Of a stretch of DNA of 62,400 nt, positions 7,993 through 17,619 are shown piece by piece. The notes beneath the pieces are model-generated. The model was not told the DNA's origin, made no database searches, and saw only the letters and a list, made by a program, of their open reading frames with translations. The translations under genes and the position numbers were made by a program. Source of the DNA: Xanthobacteraceae bacterium (GTDB taxonomy: Bacteria > Pseudomonadota > Alphaproteobacteria > Rhizobiales > Xanthobacteraceae); assembly GCA_028290465.1 (NCBI GenBank), contig JAQGJU010000009.1:1-62400 (forward strand), read 5' to 3'. How positions within the stretch are numbered: position 1 is the stretch's first letter; each line of letters starts with the position of its first letter.

Positions 7993-8363
7993 GGTCGTCT
8001 CCTGTTTTGCGGTGGAAGCGCTCTCGCTTCCTGAAAGTTCGTCGCGCAGCCCCACAGGTAGGTTCACGACCTTTGTTCGAGGTTTTTTGAGCCACCCGGA
8101 ACCCGGGTCTTTGCCTTGAAGGTATGGACGGCGCCGGAGACGGCCTGAACAGGTCCTCCGGGGATCGCGGAAGGCGGATTGACCGGTCGGCCAGCGATCC
8201 TAGGCAGCCCCTTCGGGCAGCCTTTGTCGGCCAGCCTTGCCGGGCCGGCGGGGCACGGCTATAAGCCGCCGAAATCCCGTGCGTTTTGCGCCCCTCGTGG
8301 GCGTCCAGGCAAACGCTCAGATTCAAAGCTTCAAACAGACGTTTCCAACCAAGGACAAATACG
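7993..8363. other. Divergent intergenic region (small secreted protein / ndk)
   Basis: No open frame here has coding character. The region is the divergent control region for the secreted-protein gene on the minus strand and ndk on the plus strand. A candidate ndk promoter lies at 8237-8265. Short GC-rich inverted repeats (for example GCAGCCCCTTCGGGCAGC near 8204-8221) are present, and I see nothing else. Confidence 0.5.
8237..8265 (+). promoter_or_regulatory. Candidate sigma-70 promoter of ndk
   Basis: TTGCCG (8237-8242) and TATAAG (8260-8265) are separated by exactly 17 bases, and a TATAAG box is rare in sequence this GC-rich. Transcription would start near 8272, giving a leader of about 90 bases before ndk. 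Not tested. Confidence 0.45.
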
Positions 8364-8786
8364 ATGGCGGTCGAGCGCACCTTTTCGATCATTAAACCCG
8401 ATGCGACCGAGCGCAACCTGACCGGTGCGGTCAATGCGATCATTGAGAAGGCCGGACTGCGCATCATCGCGCAGAAGCGGGTGCGCATCACCCGCGAACA
8501 GGCCGAGACGTTCTATGGCGTGCACCGCGCCCGGCCGTTCTTCGGCGAACTGGTCGAGTTCATGACCTCCGGCCCGGTGGTTGTGCAGGTGCTCGAAGGC
8601 GAGAACGCGATCGCCAAGTATCGTGAGGTGATGGGCGCGACCGATCCGGCTAAGGCCGCTGAGGGCACGATCCGCAAGGTCCACGCCAAGTCGATCGGCG
8701 AGAACTCGGCGCACGGTTCCGACTCTCTGGAAAACGCCGCGCAGGAGATCGCTCAGTTCTTCGCCGGCAACGAAATCGTCGGATAA
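8364..8786 (+). CDS. ndk: Nucleoside diphosphate kinase
   Basis: The 140-residue length is standard for this family. The enzyme moves the gamma phosphate from ATP to nucleoside diphosphates via a phosphohistidine. The N-terminus [11 protein letters not shown] is the family signature, and the active-site segment is NSAHGSDS, with the catalytic His and the following GSDS. The protein acts in the cytoplasm as a hexamer or tetramer. AAGGAC precedes the start codon. The gene stands alone between a divergent small gene and the TerC-family gene. Confidence 0.97.
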   Translation: MAVERTFSIIKPDATERNLTGAVNAIIEKAGLRIIAQKRVRITREQAETFYGVHRARPFFGELVEFMTSGPVVVQVLEGENAIAKYREVMGATDPAKAAEGTIRKVHAKSIGENSAHGSDSLENAAQEIAQFFAGNEIVG

Positions 8787-8801
8787 CAGCACATTTGAAA
8801 C

Positions 8802-8888
8802 GTGGCGTATTGCCACCCGAGCCGTTACAGGCTCGGACGGTGCTTGTAGAGTGGCAGTCAGGGAAATAACCCTGACCGCCGTCCGCGG
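8802..8888 (+). other. Structured leader before the TerC-family gene
   Basis: Three perfect hairpins follow each other: GTGGC-GTATT-GCCAC (8802-8816), CCGAGCC-GTTACA-GGCTCGG (8817-8836), and GTCAGGG-AAATAA-CCCTGAC (8857-8876); CCGCC...GGCGG follows. The first could terminate ndk but has no T tract. TerC genes in other bacteria are often preceded by the yybP-ykoY manganese riboswitch, but I do not find its GGGGAGUA core here. The function is open. Confidence 0.45.
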
Positions 8889-8929
8889 GGGCGGATTGCG
8901 AGCGGGAACAAAAGCAAAGGGAGCTTCGG

Positions 8930-9730
8930 GTGAGCTATTTAATTACGGACGTGATGCTGCCGGCCTTCTGGGTCGCCGTCGCGCAGATCATCTGGATCAA
9001 TATCCTGCTTTCGGGCGACAACGCGGTGGTCATCGCGCTCGCCTGCCGGTCGCTGCCGCCGAAGCAGCGCTTCTGGGGCATCCTGCTGGGCGCCGGCGCC
9101 GCCGTGCTGCTCCGCATCGTTTTCACCATCATCATCGCGCAGATCATGGCGGTGCCGTTCCTGAAGCTGGTCGGCGGCCTGTTGCTGCTGTGGATCGCCG
9201 TGAAGCTGATCGTGCCGAGCGACGAGCATAGCGAAGACAGCGTCAAGTCCGGCGACACGCTGTGGCGCGCGGTCTGGCTGGTCACGGTGGCCGACATCAT
9301 CATGAGCCTCGACAACGTCATCGCGATCGCGGCGGCGGCCGAAACCGCCGCGATGCGGGTCGACATGGCGCACGCGCTGACCATCAAGACCACGCTCATC
9401 GTGTTCGGCCTCGCGACCAGCGTGCCGCTGATCATCGCCGGCAGCGCGCTGCTGATGAAACTGCTTGAACGCTTCCCGATCCTGGTCTGGGCGGGCGCCG
9501 CCTTGCTGGGCTGGGTCGCGGGCGAGATCATCGTCAAGGACGCCGCCGTGGCCAGTTGGCTGGGCGATGCCTTCGTCGATCGCTGGCATGTGTGGGGCGC
9601 GGTGATCGGAGCGGTCGGCGTGGTGGCTGTTGGCTGGCTGATGAAGCGCATGCAGCATAAGGGCGCGCTGGAGCAGCCGCTGATCGTCGATCCGGCGGGC
9701 CCGGAAGAGTTCCCGCCACGGAAGGTCTGA
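8930..9730 (+). CDS. TerC-family integral membrane protein
   Basis: The 266-residue protein has about seven hydrophobic helices and the two family motifs, SGDNAVVIAL near residues 28-37 and SLDNVIAIAAA near residues 125-135, whose acidic residues are thought to bind metal in the membrane. TerC/YkoY/Alx proteins are linked to tellurite resistance and, more recently, manganese export and metal loading of exocytoplasmic enzymes. The start is GTG with AAAGGGAG seven bases before it. The cytoplasmic loop after helix 3 is acidic (SDEHSEDS). The structured leader upstream suggests control at the RNA level. Confidence 0.85.
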   Translation: MSYLITDVMLPAFWVAVAQIIWINILLSGDNAVVIALACRSLPPKQRFWGILLGAGAAVLLRIVFTIIIAQIMAVPFLKLVGGLLLLWIAVKLIVPSDEHSEDSVKSGDTLWRAVWLVTVADIIMSLDNVIAIAAAAETAAMRVDMAHALTIKTTLIVFGLATSVPLIIAGSALLMKLLERFPILVWAGAALLGWVAGEIIVKDAAVASWLGDAFVDRWHVWGAVIGAVGVVAVGWLMKRMQHKGALEQPLIVDPAGPEEFPPRKV

Positions 9731-9766
9731 ACGACGTTCGCGGCCTGGTTTGCTAGACATCTGAGG

Positions 9767-9800
9767 AACGTCCCCGGTTCACCGAACCGGGGACGTTTTT
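9767..9800 (+). terminator. Strong Rho-independent terminator after the TerC-family gene
   Basis: A 14-base perfect stem (AACGTCCCCGGTTC at 9767-9780, GAACCGGGGACGTT at 9784-9797) with a three-base loop is followed by a T tract. This is one of the best terminators in the window. It isolates the next gene, the molybdopterin enzyme. Confidence 0.93.
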
Positions 9801-9865
9801 CGTTTTGGGGGACGCCTCGGAGGGGCCGGTATCCAGGCCGGCGGAACATGGGCTAAACTGAAGCC

Positions 9866-11974
9866 ATGAACCAAGCCGTTCGCCCCCAGCGCGGCACGCC
9901 GGTCAGGCTCAAAGCCAGCGCGTGCCCGCATGATTGTCCGTCGACCTGTGCGCTTGAGATCGAGGTGCAGGACAGCGGCCTGATCGGCCGAGTGCGCGGC
10001 GCGCCCGATAACGACTACACGGCCGGCGTGATCTGCGCCAAGGTCGCGCGCTATGCCGAGCGGGCCAATCATCCGGACCGGCTGAAACAGCCGCTGATCC
10101 GCACCGGGCCGAAGGGCTCCGGGCAGTTCGTGCCGGCCTCCTGGGATGCCGCGCTGGATCTGATCGCCGAAAAACTCCTTGCCGCCGAAACCCTGCATGG
10201 CGCGGAGGCGGTCTGGCCATATTTCTATGCCGGCACCATGGGCCTCGTCATGCGCGACGGCATCAACCGGCTGCGCCACGTCAAAAAATATTCCGGCTTT
10301 CATTCCACCATCTGCGTCAACCCGGCCTATACGGGCTTCGCGGCCGGCACCGGCCGGGTCGCCGGGCCCGATCCGCGCGAGATGGCGAAGTCCGATCTGG
10401 TGGTGATCTGGGGTACCAATGCGGTCAACACCCAGGTCAATGTGATGACGCATGCGATCCGCGCCCGTAAGGAGCGCGCCGCCAAGATCGTCGCCGTCGA
10501 CATCTACATGAACGGCACCATGAGCCAAGCCGACCTGCCGGTGCTGATAAAGCCCGGCACCGACGGCGCGCTGGCGCTCGGCGTGATGCATTGCCTGTTC
10601 CGCGACGGCCATGCCGACCGCGACTTCCTGGCGCGCTGGACCGACGTGCCGGACGAACTCGAAGCCCATGTGCGCGAGAAGACGCCGCAATGGGCGTCCG
10701 GCATCACCGGCTGCGACGTCGCCACCATCGAGGCGTTCGCGGCGCTGGTCGGCGAGCGCAAGCGCGCCTTCTTCCGGCTCGGTTACGGCTTCTCGCGCTC
10801 GCGCAATGGCGCCGTCAATATGCATGCGGCAAGCTGCATCGCGGCGGTGACCGGCGCGTGGCAGTTGGAGGGCGGCGGCGCCTTCCATGGCAATGCCGAC
10901 ATCTATCATTTTGACAAGACCATGATCGAAGGGCTCGATGTGGTCGACCCGTCGGTCCGCATGCTCGATCAGTCGCGCATCGGGGCGATCCTGTGCGGCG
11001 ATGCCGACGCGCTGCATGGCGGGCCGCCGGTGACGGCGCTGATCATCCAGAACACCAATCCGGTGTCGGTCGCGCCCGACCAGACGCGGGTCAAACAGGG
11101 CTTCGCGCGCGAGGATCTGTTCGTCGCCGTGCATGAGCAGTTCATGACCGAGACCGCGCAGATGGCCGACGTGGTGCTGCCGGCCACGATGTTCACCGAG
11201 CATGACGACGTCTATCGCGGCGGCGGGCATCAATACATTCTGCTCGGCCCGAAACTGGCCGAGCCGCCGGGCGAATGCCGCAGCAATCACGAGGTCATTG
11301 TCGGTCTGGCGCGGCGTCTTGATGCGCGTCACCCGGGCTTCGACATGGACCCGCGCGAACATATCGACTGGATGCTGCAACATTCCGGCTGGGGCACGTT
11401 GGACAGGCTGGAGGCCGAGCGCTGGATCGACTGCCAGCCAGACTTTGCGACTGCGCATTACAGCAACGGCTTTGCCTGGCCGGACGGCAAATTCCGCTTC
11501 AAGCCGGACTGGCCGAACGTGCCGTTCCGCAGCCCGTGGAACGCCGGTCCCTATGACCAGATGCCGGGCCTGCCGGAGCATTGGGCGGTGATCGAGGAGG
11601 CGACGGAGACGCATCCGTTCCGGCTCGCGACGTCGCCGGCGCGCGGCTTTCTCAACTCGACCTTTACCGAGACGCCGACCTCACGCGGCCGCGAAAACCG
11701 GCCGACCGTGATGATCCACCCGGACGACGCGGCGGCGGCCGGCATCCAGGATGGCGACGAAGTGGTGCTTGGCAATCCGCGTGGCGAGGTGCGGCTGCAC
11801 GCGGTGGTGTTCGACGGCGTGCGGCGCGGCGTGCTGATCGCGGAATCGATCTGGCCGAACAGCGCCTATGCGGACGGGCGCGGCATCAACACGCTGACCG
11901 GCGCCGATGCCGTGGCGCCGTTCGGCGGCGCGGCGTTTCATGACAACCGGGTCTGGATCAAGCGGACGATCTGA
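9866..11974 (+). CDS. Molybdopterin oxidoreductase, DMSO reductase family
   Basis: The 702-residue protein has the N-terminal [4Fe-4S] motif (Cys20, Cys24, Cys28 and Cys57: ACPHDCPSTC...GVICAK), the central molybdopterin domain (for example VVIWGTNAVNTQVN), and a C-terminal molybdopterin-dinucleotide domain (HPDDAAAAGIQDGDEVVL). There is no Tat signal, so it is probably cytoplasmic. The family includes formate dehydrogenases, biotin sulfoxide reductase and many unassigned single-subunit oxidoreductases. No partner subunit, FdhD or MobA gene lies nearby, so substrate and redox partner cannot be inferred. The gene sits between a strong terminator and a convergent outer membrane protein gene six bases away. 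Confidence 0.88.
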   Translation: MNQAVRPQRGTPVRLKASACPHDCPSTCALEIEVQDSGLIGRVRGAPDNDYTAGVICAKVARYAERANHPDRLKQPLIRTGPKGSGQFVPASWDAALDLIAEKLLAAETLHGAEAVWPYFYAGTMGLVMRDGINRLRHVKKYSGFHSTICVNPAYTGFAAGTGRVAGPDPREMAKSDLVVIWGTNAVNTQVNVMTHAIRARKERAAKIVAVDIYMNGTMSQADLPVLIKPGTDGALALGVMHCLFRDGHADRDFLARWTDVPDELEAHVREKTPQWASGITGCDVATIEAFAALVGERKRAFFRLGYGFSRSRNGAVNMHAASCIAAVTGAWQLEGGGAFHGNADIYHFDKTMIEGLDVVDPSVRMLDQSRIGAILCGDADALHGGPPVTALIIQNTNPVSVAPDQTRVKQGFAREDLFVAVHEQFMTETAQMADVVLPATMFTEHDDVYRGGGHQYILLGPKLAEPPGECRSNHEVIVGLARRLDARHPGFDMDPREHIDWMLQHSGWGTLDRLEAERWIDCQPDFATAHYSNGFAWPDGKFRFKPDWPNVPFRSPWNAGPYDQMPGLPEHWAVIEEATETHPFRLATSPARGFLNSTFTETPTSRGRENRPTVMIHPDDAAAAGIQDGDEVVLGNPRGEVRLHAVVFDGVRRGVLIAESIWPNSAYADGRGINTLTGADAVAPFGGAAFHDNRVWIKRTI

Positions 11975-11980
11975 CGAACG

Positions 11981-13138
11981 CTACCATTTCAACTCAAGGC
12001 CCAGCGTGCCGCCGTGCTGCTGGAAGCCTTCGCGGAATTTGCCGTCATAGATCGCATAGAGCCGCGCGGTCTCGGTCAGGAACACCGAACCGGTGGTGCC
12101 GGTCTCGAAGCCGAAGCGGGATTCCTGGACGCCCTGGATGGTGGTCGGCAGGGCGGCGCCGGTGACCGAAGAGAGCTGCAGCGTGGCCGATTGCTGCGAG
12201 ACGACATCGACCACTTTGCCGTAGGCGGCGAGATCGTAGATCGTTCGGCCGACCAGCCAGGAATGGCCGAGTTCGGCGCCGGCGAACAACCGGGTACGGT
12301 GGCTCGATTGGTCCAGCACGCTGACCGGATCGATGCCGCCGGTCTCGGTGAAGCCGTCGACCCTGGTGCTTAACCAGTCGAGGCCGGCCTTCGGCACCAG
12401 GCGCGAATTGTTCGGCAGCGGGATGAAATAGTTCGCTTCGGCGACCGCGCCCCACAGCCGCGCGCCATAGCCGGCGACGGCCTGCGACGGGCCGGAGGTC
12501 CGGGCGGAATCGATGTTGCCGAAGCCGTGGATGAGGGCGGCGCCGAACGTCCAGGAGCCGGTCTCGTAGCTGGCGTTCAGGCCGAGTTGCGTCAGGTCGA
12601 TGGTCGCGCCCTGCGGCGCACCGGTGACGCTGACCTTGGTGCGGCCCTGATCGACCGAGGCGCCGATCGACAGGCCGGGCGCCAGTACCGCGCCGATGCC
12701 GGCGATCCCGCCATAGGCCCGGCGCTCATCGCCCGTGAACGTGCCCTGCGCGCCGGTGCGCGACTGCATCGCATAGGTTTCGAACCAGGCACGGTAGCGC
12801 TGCTGCGCGGGCGCGTCGGCGCCGCCACCTTCCGGATTGTAGTTCGCGCCCTTGCTGGCGCTGGAGGTGGCGAACGGGCCGAGCCGGTCCAGGAAGCGCG
12901 TGCCGGCATCGAACAGCGCCGCCGACGATGACTGATGGGCGAGGCCAGTGGACGTATTGGTGTAGGTCGGTGGCGCGACGAATTGCGCGGCGGCTTGCGT
13001 GGCGCCCAGGAGGCTTAGGGCAGCCGTCAACAGCGCGGGGCTCGCCAAAAGGCGAAAGCCACCTCGGCGGGGTGCGCGAACCATGTTTACGCCGTCGCAC
13101 GCCATTGAGGGTCTATTCCAGCGGTACATCGGGGCCAT
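11981..13138 (-). CDS. Autotransporter-type outer membrane beta-barrel protein
   Basis: The protein of about 385 residues has a signal sequence (core LLASPALLTAALSLLGATQAAA), a short passenger of about 80 residues and an autotransporter-type barrel of roughly 270 residues with alternating amphipathic strands (RAYGGIAGIGAVLAPGLSIGASVD) and a terminal aromatic residue (LGLELKW), the outer membrane insertion signal. The start is uncertain: the ATG at 13138 has GGGAGG 13 bases upstream and gives a long signal region; the ATG at 13084 gives a tidy signal peptide but has no clear binding site. With so small a passenger it may be a porin-like surface protein rather than a secretor. It lies downstream of purN on the same strand, 151 bases away. 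Confidence 0.78.
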   Translation of the reverse strand: MAPMYRWNRPSMACDGVNMVRAPRRGGFRLLASPALLTAALSLLGATQAAAQFVAPPTYTNTSTGLAHQSSSAALFDAGTRFLDRLGPFATSSASKGANYNPEGGGADAPAQQRYRAWFETYAMQSRTGAQGTFTGDERRAYGGIAGIGAVLAPGLSIGASVDQGRTKVSVTGAPQGATIDLTQLGLNASYETGSWTFGAALIHGFGNIDSARTSGPSQAVAGYGARLWGAVAEANYFIPLPNNSRLVPKAGLDWLSTRVDGFTETGGIDPVSVLDQSSHRTRLFAGAELGHSWLVGRTIYDLAAYGKVVDVVSQQSATLQLSSVTGAALPTTIQGVQESRFGFETGTTGSVFLTETARLYAIYDGKFREGFQQHGGTLGLELKW

Positions 13139-13289
13139 ACTCAGCAATCGACCTCCCAGGTCAACACATACCCCCGGCGGCGTGCCGCATTGCGGCGGCC
13201 TGTGGTGAAGGCGACACAGTCGAACTGTGGCGGGATTTAGAACAATCCCATGATTTCAGAAGGTTAGACGCGCTGTCTTGGATGTCGGT

Positions 13290-13931
13290 TCAAGTGCCCG
13301 CCGGAAGCGAAACGGGTATGCCGTCGACCAGACACTGGCCGTCGCGGACAGTGACGCGGCCGGCCGCCAGCAGGCGCAGCGCCTGCGGATAAAGCTGGTG
13401 CTCGGCGGCCAGAACCCGGGCCGCCAGCGTCGCTTCGGTATCGTCCGGCAGCACCGGCACGGCGGCCTGCGCCAGGATCGGGCCGGCATCCATCTCCGGC
13501 ACCACGAAATGCACCGTCGCGCCGTGCTGCTTGGCGCCGGCCTCAAGGGCTCGCGCGTGGGTGTCGAGGCCCTTGAACGCCGGCAGCAGGGCCGGGTGGA
13601 TGTTCAGCATCCGGCCGTCCCATTGCCGCACCAGGAACGGCGTCAGCAACCGCAGGAAGCCGGCGAGGCAGACGATGTCGATGCGGTGTGCTTCCAATTC
13701 GGCCTGCACTGCGCGCTCGAAGGCTTCGCGATCTTTGCCAAATGTCGTGTGATCGACGACCGCGGTCGCGATGCCCATCTGGCGGGCGTGCTCGATCCCG
13801 GCGGCGGTCGGCACGTTGGACAGCACCAGCGCGATCTCGGCCGGGTAGTCCGGCTGTTTCGTGGCCGCGATCAGCGCGTCCATGTTGGAGCCGCGGCCGG
13901 AAATCAGGATGGCGACGCGCTGGCGCGGCAT
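13290..13931 (-). CDS. purN: Phosphoribosylglycinamide formyltransferase
   Basis: The 213-residue protein is GART-type PurN, which transfers the formyl group of 10-formyl-THF to glycinamide ribonucleotide, the third step of purine synthesis. It shows the phosphate-binding loop GRGSNMDAL at the start, the catalytic region NIHPALLPAFKG with Asn and His, and the later conserved Asp in EMDAGPI. I took the ATG at 13931, four bases after the stop of purM, so the two genes form an operon. The longer frame would run back into purM. Confidence 0.95.
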   Translation of the reverse strand: MPRQRVAILISGRGSNMDALIAATKQPDYPAEIALVLSNVPTAAGIEHARQMGIATAVVDHTTFGKDREAFERAVQAELEAHRIDIVCLAGFLRLLTPFLVRQWDGRMLNIHPALLPAFKGLDTHARALEAGAKQHGATVHFVVPEMDAGPILAQAAVPVLPDDTEATLAARVLAAEHQLYPQALRLLAAGRVTVRDGQCLVDGIPVSLPAGT

Positions 13932-13935
13932 CTTC

Positions 13936-15012
13936 TCAGGCCGTCGCGGCCAACTGGCCCCGATAGGCGACGCGCGGCGCGCCGTCATTCGCGGTCACGA
14001 CTTCGCCGAGCCGCGAGACGTGCTCGCCTTCGCGCTTGAGCACGGCGACCACGGCATCGGCCTTGGCGGCCTCGACCAGCACCATCATGCCGATCCCGCA
14101 ATTGAAGGTGCGCAGCATTTCCATCTCGGCAACGCCGCCGGTTATGGCCAGCCATTGGAAGATCGGCAGCACCGGCACCTGCGAAAGGTCGATCGCGACG
14201 CCGAGCCCGGCCGGCAGCACGCGCGGAATATTCTCGGTAAAGCCGCCGCCGGTGATGTGGGCGAGGCCCTTCACGGCGCCGGTCTCGCGGATCGCCGCCA
14301 GGCAGGCGGCCACATAAATGCGGGTCGGCGTCAGCAGCGCTTCACCGAGGCTTTTGGTCGCATCGAACGGCGCCGGCGCGTCCCATGCGAGGCCGGAATG
14401 CGCGACGATCTTGCGGGCCAGCGAATAGCCGTTGGAGTGAATGCCCGAAGCCCGCAGGCCCAGCACCACGTCGCCGGCCGCAATGTCGCGGCGCGGCAGC
14501 AGCGTGCCGCGCTCGGCGGCGCCGACCGCGAACCCGGCGAGGTCATAGTCGCCGCCCTGATAGACGCCCGGCATCTCGGCGGTCTCGCCGCCGATCAGCG
14601 CGCAGCGCGCTTGTTTGCAGCCTTCGGCGATACCCTTCACGACGGCCGCGCCGACCTGCGGATCGAGCGCGCCGCATGCGAAATAGTCGAGGAAAAACAG
14701 CGGTTCGGCGCCTTGCACCACCAGATCGTTGACCGACATGGCAACGAGATCGATGCCGATCGTGGCGTGCTGGCCGGTTTCGACCGCGATCTTGACCTTG
14801 GTGCCGACGCCGTCGGTCGCCGCCACTAGCACCGGATCCTTGAATCCGGCGCCCTTGAGATCGAACAGCCCACCGAAGCCGCCGATCTCGGCGTCGGCGC
14901 CGGCCCGCGCCGTCGCCCGCACCAGTGGCTTGATCAGGTCGACCATGCGGTTGCCGGCATCGATATCGACGCCCGCGTCGGCATAGGTCAGACCGCGCCC
15001 TTTATCCGCCAT
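13936..15012 (-). CDS. purM: Phosphoribosylformylglycinamidine cyclo-ligase
   Basis: The 358-residue product is AIR synthetase, which closes the imidazole ring in the fifth step of purine synthesis using ATP. Family features are the start [15 protein letters not shown], the substrate and ATP segment [14 protein letters not shown], and [11 protein letters not shown]. The ATG at 15012 has GAGGA upstream. It is co-transcribed with purN and divergent from the CDP-alcohol transferase gene, with a 138-base control region between them. A longer frame on this strand is a shadow of the genes opposite. Confidence 0.96.
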   Translation of the reverse strand: MADKGRGLTYADAGVDIDAGNRMVDLIKPLVRATARAGADAEIGGFGGLFDLKGAGFKDPVLVAATDGVGTKVKIAVETGQHATIGIDLVAMSVNDLVVQGAEPLFFLDYFACGALDPQVGAAVVKGIAEGCKQARCALIGGETAEMPGVYQGGDYDLAGFAVGAAERGTLLPRRDIAAGDVVLGLRASGIHSNGYSLARKIVAHSGLAWDAPAPFDATKSLGEALLTPTRIYVAACLAAIRETGAVKGLAHITGGGFTENIPRVLPAGLGVAIDLSQVPVLPIFQWLAITGGVAEMEMLRTFNCGIGMMVLVEAAKADAVVAVLKREGEHVSRLGEVVTANDGAPRVAYRGQLAATA

Positions 15013-15150
15013 GCCGTGTCCTCGTTTAAGCCGCCTCGTACGTCGGAATCGAACCATGTGCAATGGCGGTGGCGCCGTTATAATGTGCGCTGTGGGAATC
15101 GCGTCCGAGCCGCAAACGGCGCTGGCGCCTGTTTGAGCCGGGAAGTTTCG

Positions 15151-15696
15151 TTGAGTATTCCAAATCTCATTACGCTGGGCCGCATTCTGCTGGTCCCGGT
15201 GATGGTGTGGGCCATCGCCTCCGGCGAGATGCGCATTGCCTGCCTGCTGTTCCTGGCCGCCGGCCTCAGCGACGCCATCGACGGTTTCCTGGCCAAGCGC
15301 TTCAACATGACCACGGAACTCGGGGCCTATCTGGACCCGCTGGCCGACAAGACCATGATCGTGTCGATCTACGTCTCGCTCGGCATCACCGGGGCCATTC
15401 CGCGCTGGCTGGTCATCCTGGTGGTGTCGCGCGACATCATGATCGTCGGCGCCATCATGCTGTCCTGGGTGATCGGACGGCCGGTCGCCGTCAAGCCGCT
15501 GCTGGTGTCGAAGCTCAATACTGTGGCCCAGATCGTGTTCGCCGGAATGCTGCTGGCCTCGCTCGGCTTCAATTTTCACGCCGATTTCCTGCTGGCGACG
15601 CTGATGGCGCTGGTCGCCGTCTTGACCTTGTTGTCGGTCGGCTTCTATGTCGCTGAATGGATCCGCCACATGAATTCGACCGAAGTCGAATCCTGA
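15151..15696 (+). CDS. CDP-alcohol phosphatidyltransferase family protein (PgsA-like)
   Basis: The 181-residue integral membrane protein has about five helices and the family signature DGFLAKR...[10 protein letters not shown], with the Asp residues that bind the divalent metal and CDP-diacylglycerol. Such enzymes make phosphatidylglycerophosphate, cardiolipin or related lipids at the inner membrane. The start is TTG at 15151, encoding [10 protein letters not shown] after the initiator, the usual first residues of PgsA proteins; a GGGAAG sequence lies about seven bases upstream. It is the first gene of a run with the AI-2E permease and the HdaA-like gene. Confidence 0.85.
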   Translation: MSIPNLITLGRILLVPVMVWAIASGEMRIACLLFLAAGLSDAIDGFLAKRFNMTTELGAYLDPLADKTMIVSIYVSLGITGAIPRWLVILVVSRDIMIVGAIMLSWVIGRPVAVKPLLVSKLNTVAQIVFAGMLLASLGFNFHADFLLATLMALVAVLTLLSVGFYVAEWIRHMNSTEVES

Positions 15697-15727
15697 CGTC
15701 GCGATCCGCCCGCGGAGCGGCCGTCCG

Positions 15728-16795
15728 ATGAACTTCCAGCGACATGTCTGGTTCTGGGTTGGCGCGCTCGCCGTCCTTGCGCTGCTGCTCTGGCTGCTGT
15801 CGCCGATCCTGCTGCCGTTCGTCGCCGGCATGGCGCTGGCCTATCTGCTGCATCCGTTCGCCAAACGGCTGGAGCGGCTCGGCGTCAACCGGCTGGTCGC
15901 GACTTTTACGGTCATCAGCGTATTCGTGCTGGCCTTCGTGCTGCTGCTGCTGCTGATGGCGCCGATTCTCGGCGGCCAGCTCTCTGCTTTCATCGAAAAG
16001 ATTCCGAGTTATATCCAGCGCCTGCAAAGCTTGGTGGCCGATCCGAGCCGGCCATGGCTGTCGCGTTTCCTCGGCGAGGGCCTCGGCACATCCGACAAGG
16101 CGGTGACCGATCTGGTCGGGCAGGGCATGGGCTGGATCACGACCTTTCTGGCCGGGCTGTGGTCGGGCGGACGGGCGCTGGTGTCGCTGTTCTCCCTGAT
16201 CGCCGTCATGCCGGTGGTGGCTTTTTACCTGATCTATGATTGGGAACGCATGATCGCGACGGTCGATAAGTGGGTGCCGGTCCCGCACCGCGAGACCGTG
16301 CACCAGCTCGCACATGAGATCGACACCGCGATCGCCGGCTTCGTGCGCGGCCAGACCGCCGTGTGCCTGCTGCTCGGTTCGTTCTACGCGGTGTCGCTGT
16401 CGTTGGTCGGACTGAACTTCGGGCTGCTGATCGGGCTGATCTCGGGCCTGATCAGCTTCATCCCGTATATCGGCACCATGACCGGCCTGATTCTCGCGGT
16501 CGGCATCGCGGTCGCGCAGTTCTGGCCCGAATGGAACTGGATTTTGACGGTACTCGGCATCTTCCTGGTCGGGCAGTTCGTCGAAGGCAATATCCTGGCG
16601 CCGAAGCTGGTCGGCGAGAGCGTCGGGCTGCATCCGGTCTGGGTGATGTTCGCGCTGTTCGCGTTCGGCTACCTGTTCGGCTTCGTCGGCCTGCTGCTGG
16701 CGGTGCCGCTGGCGGCGGCGGTCGGCGTGTTGGCGCGGTTCGCGTTGCGCCGCTATCTCGAAAGCCCGCTGTATCGGGGCGAGGTCATCGATTGA
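15728..16795 (+). CDS. AI-2E family transporter (PerM/TqsA type)
   Basis: The 355-residue membrane protein has two N-terminal helices, a large amphipathic region (residues ~85-160) and about six further helices ending at residue 345, the plan of the AI-2E/UPF0118 family. Members export autoinducer-2 or act in sodium/proton exchange; the substrate here is not known. Conserved features include [14 protein letters not shown] near the start and [20 protein letters not shown] near residue 290. The last bases TTGA overlap the TTG start of the HdaA-like gene, so the two are translationally coupled, as in related alphaproteobacteria. Confidence 0.9.
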   Translation: MNFQRHVWFWVGALAVLALLLWLLSPILLPFVAGMALAYLLHPFAKRLERLGVNRLVATFTVISVFVLAFVLLLLLMAPILGGQLSAFIEKIPSYIQRLQSLVADPSRPWLSRFLGEGLGTSDKAVTDLVGQGMGWITTFLAGLWSGGRALVSLFSLIAVMPVVAFYLIYDWERMIATVDKWVPVPHRETVHQLAHEIDTAIAGFVRGQTAVCLLLGSFYAVSLSLVGLNFGLLIGLISGLISFIPYIGTMTGLILAVGIAVAQFWPEWNWILTVLGIFLVGQFVEGNILAPKLVGESVGLHPVWVMFALFAFGYLFGFVGLLLAVPLAAAVGVLARFALRRYLESPLYRGEVID

Positions 16796-17487
16796 ACGCG
16801 ACCCGACCGTCGGGCGGACCGCGCCAACTGGCGCTGGCGCTCGACCACGCCGAAAGCTTTGCCAGAGAGGATTTTCTCGAAGGCCCGTCGAACGCGGCCG
16901 CGCTGGCGCTATTGTCCGGCTGGCCGGATTGGCCAGACCGCGCGGTGACGCTGATCGGGCCGGAAGGCTCCGGCAAAAGTCACCTCGCGGCGATCTGGGC
17001 GGCGGAAGCCGGCGCCCGCTTCGTGGCGGCCCGCGCGCTTGGCGAGACCGACCTACCGGCCATGCTGGCGACCGGGACGCTGGTGGTCGAGGATCTCACC
17101 GACGGCGGCTTCGACGAACGCGCGCTGTTTCATCTGCTCAACCTGACGCGCGAGCAAAGCGCGCACCTGCTGCTGACGGCGCGCGTCGCGCCGGCGCTGT
17201 TCAGCCTCGGCATTCGCGATCTGGCCTCGCGGCTGCGCGTGCTGCCGGTGGTGTCGCTGGCCTCGCCGGACGACGCGATGCTGCGCGCCGTGATCGTCAA
17301 GCTGTGCGCCGACCGGCAGATGGCGATCGACAGTGCCTTGCTGGATTACATCGTCACCCGGATCGAGCGCTCGGTGCCGGCCGCTCGCGCCGCCGTCGCT
17401 TTGCTCGATCATGAGGCGCTGCGGCTGAAGCGCCCACTGACCCGGGCGCTGGCGTCCGAGGTGCTGAAGGCGCCGGCGGAAGAGTGA
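16792..17487 (+). CDS. hdaA: DnaA-domain ATPase, HdaA-like replication regulator
   Basis: The 231-residue protein has a DnaA-type AAA+ domain with Walker A GPEGSGKSHL near residues 57-66 and a degenerate Walker B (LVVEDL), and lacks the DNA-binding domain of DnaA. This is the plan of Hda/HdaA, which promotes ATP hydrolysis on DnaA with the beta clamp and prevents re-initiation. The N-terminus has QLALAL, matching the clamp-binding QL(S/A)L(P/A)L motif of Hda proteins. The start is TTG, in TTGA overlap with the permease gene. The position before ppk is typical for this order. Confidence 0.85.
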   Translation: MNATRPSGGPRQLALALDHAESFAREDFLEGPSNAAALALLSGWPDWPDRAVTLIGPEGSGKSHLAAIWAAEAGARFVAARALGETDLPAMLATGTLVVEDLTDGGFDERALFHLLNLTREQSAHLLLTARVAPALFSLGIRDLASRLRVLPVVSLASPDDAMLRAVIVKLCADRQMAIDSALLDYIVTRIERSVPAARAAVALLDHEALRLKRPLTRALASEVLKAPAEE

Positions 17488-17619
17488 CCGAAGGCTGGCG
17501 CGCGGCGCTTCGTCCCGGGCCGGCACCGAACCTTCCCCCCAGGCATTCGTTAGCGATGCGGACTGGCACTTGGTGCCCGTTAAACTAAGCTCAAGTCCAT
17601 ACCGTTAGCCTGCCTGGAC

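Noticed and set aside
8787-8929. yybP-ykoY manganese riboswitch before the TerC-family gene
   Set aside because: Hairpins exist, but the conserved GGGGAGUA-type core is absent, so I leave the leader unassigned.
15040-15062. GGAATCGAACC, resembling a reversed tRNA T-arm, near the purM leader
   Set aside because: The flanks do not form a T stem or acceptor stem, and no anticodon arm is found within the required distance.
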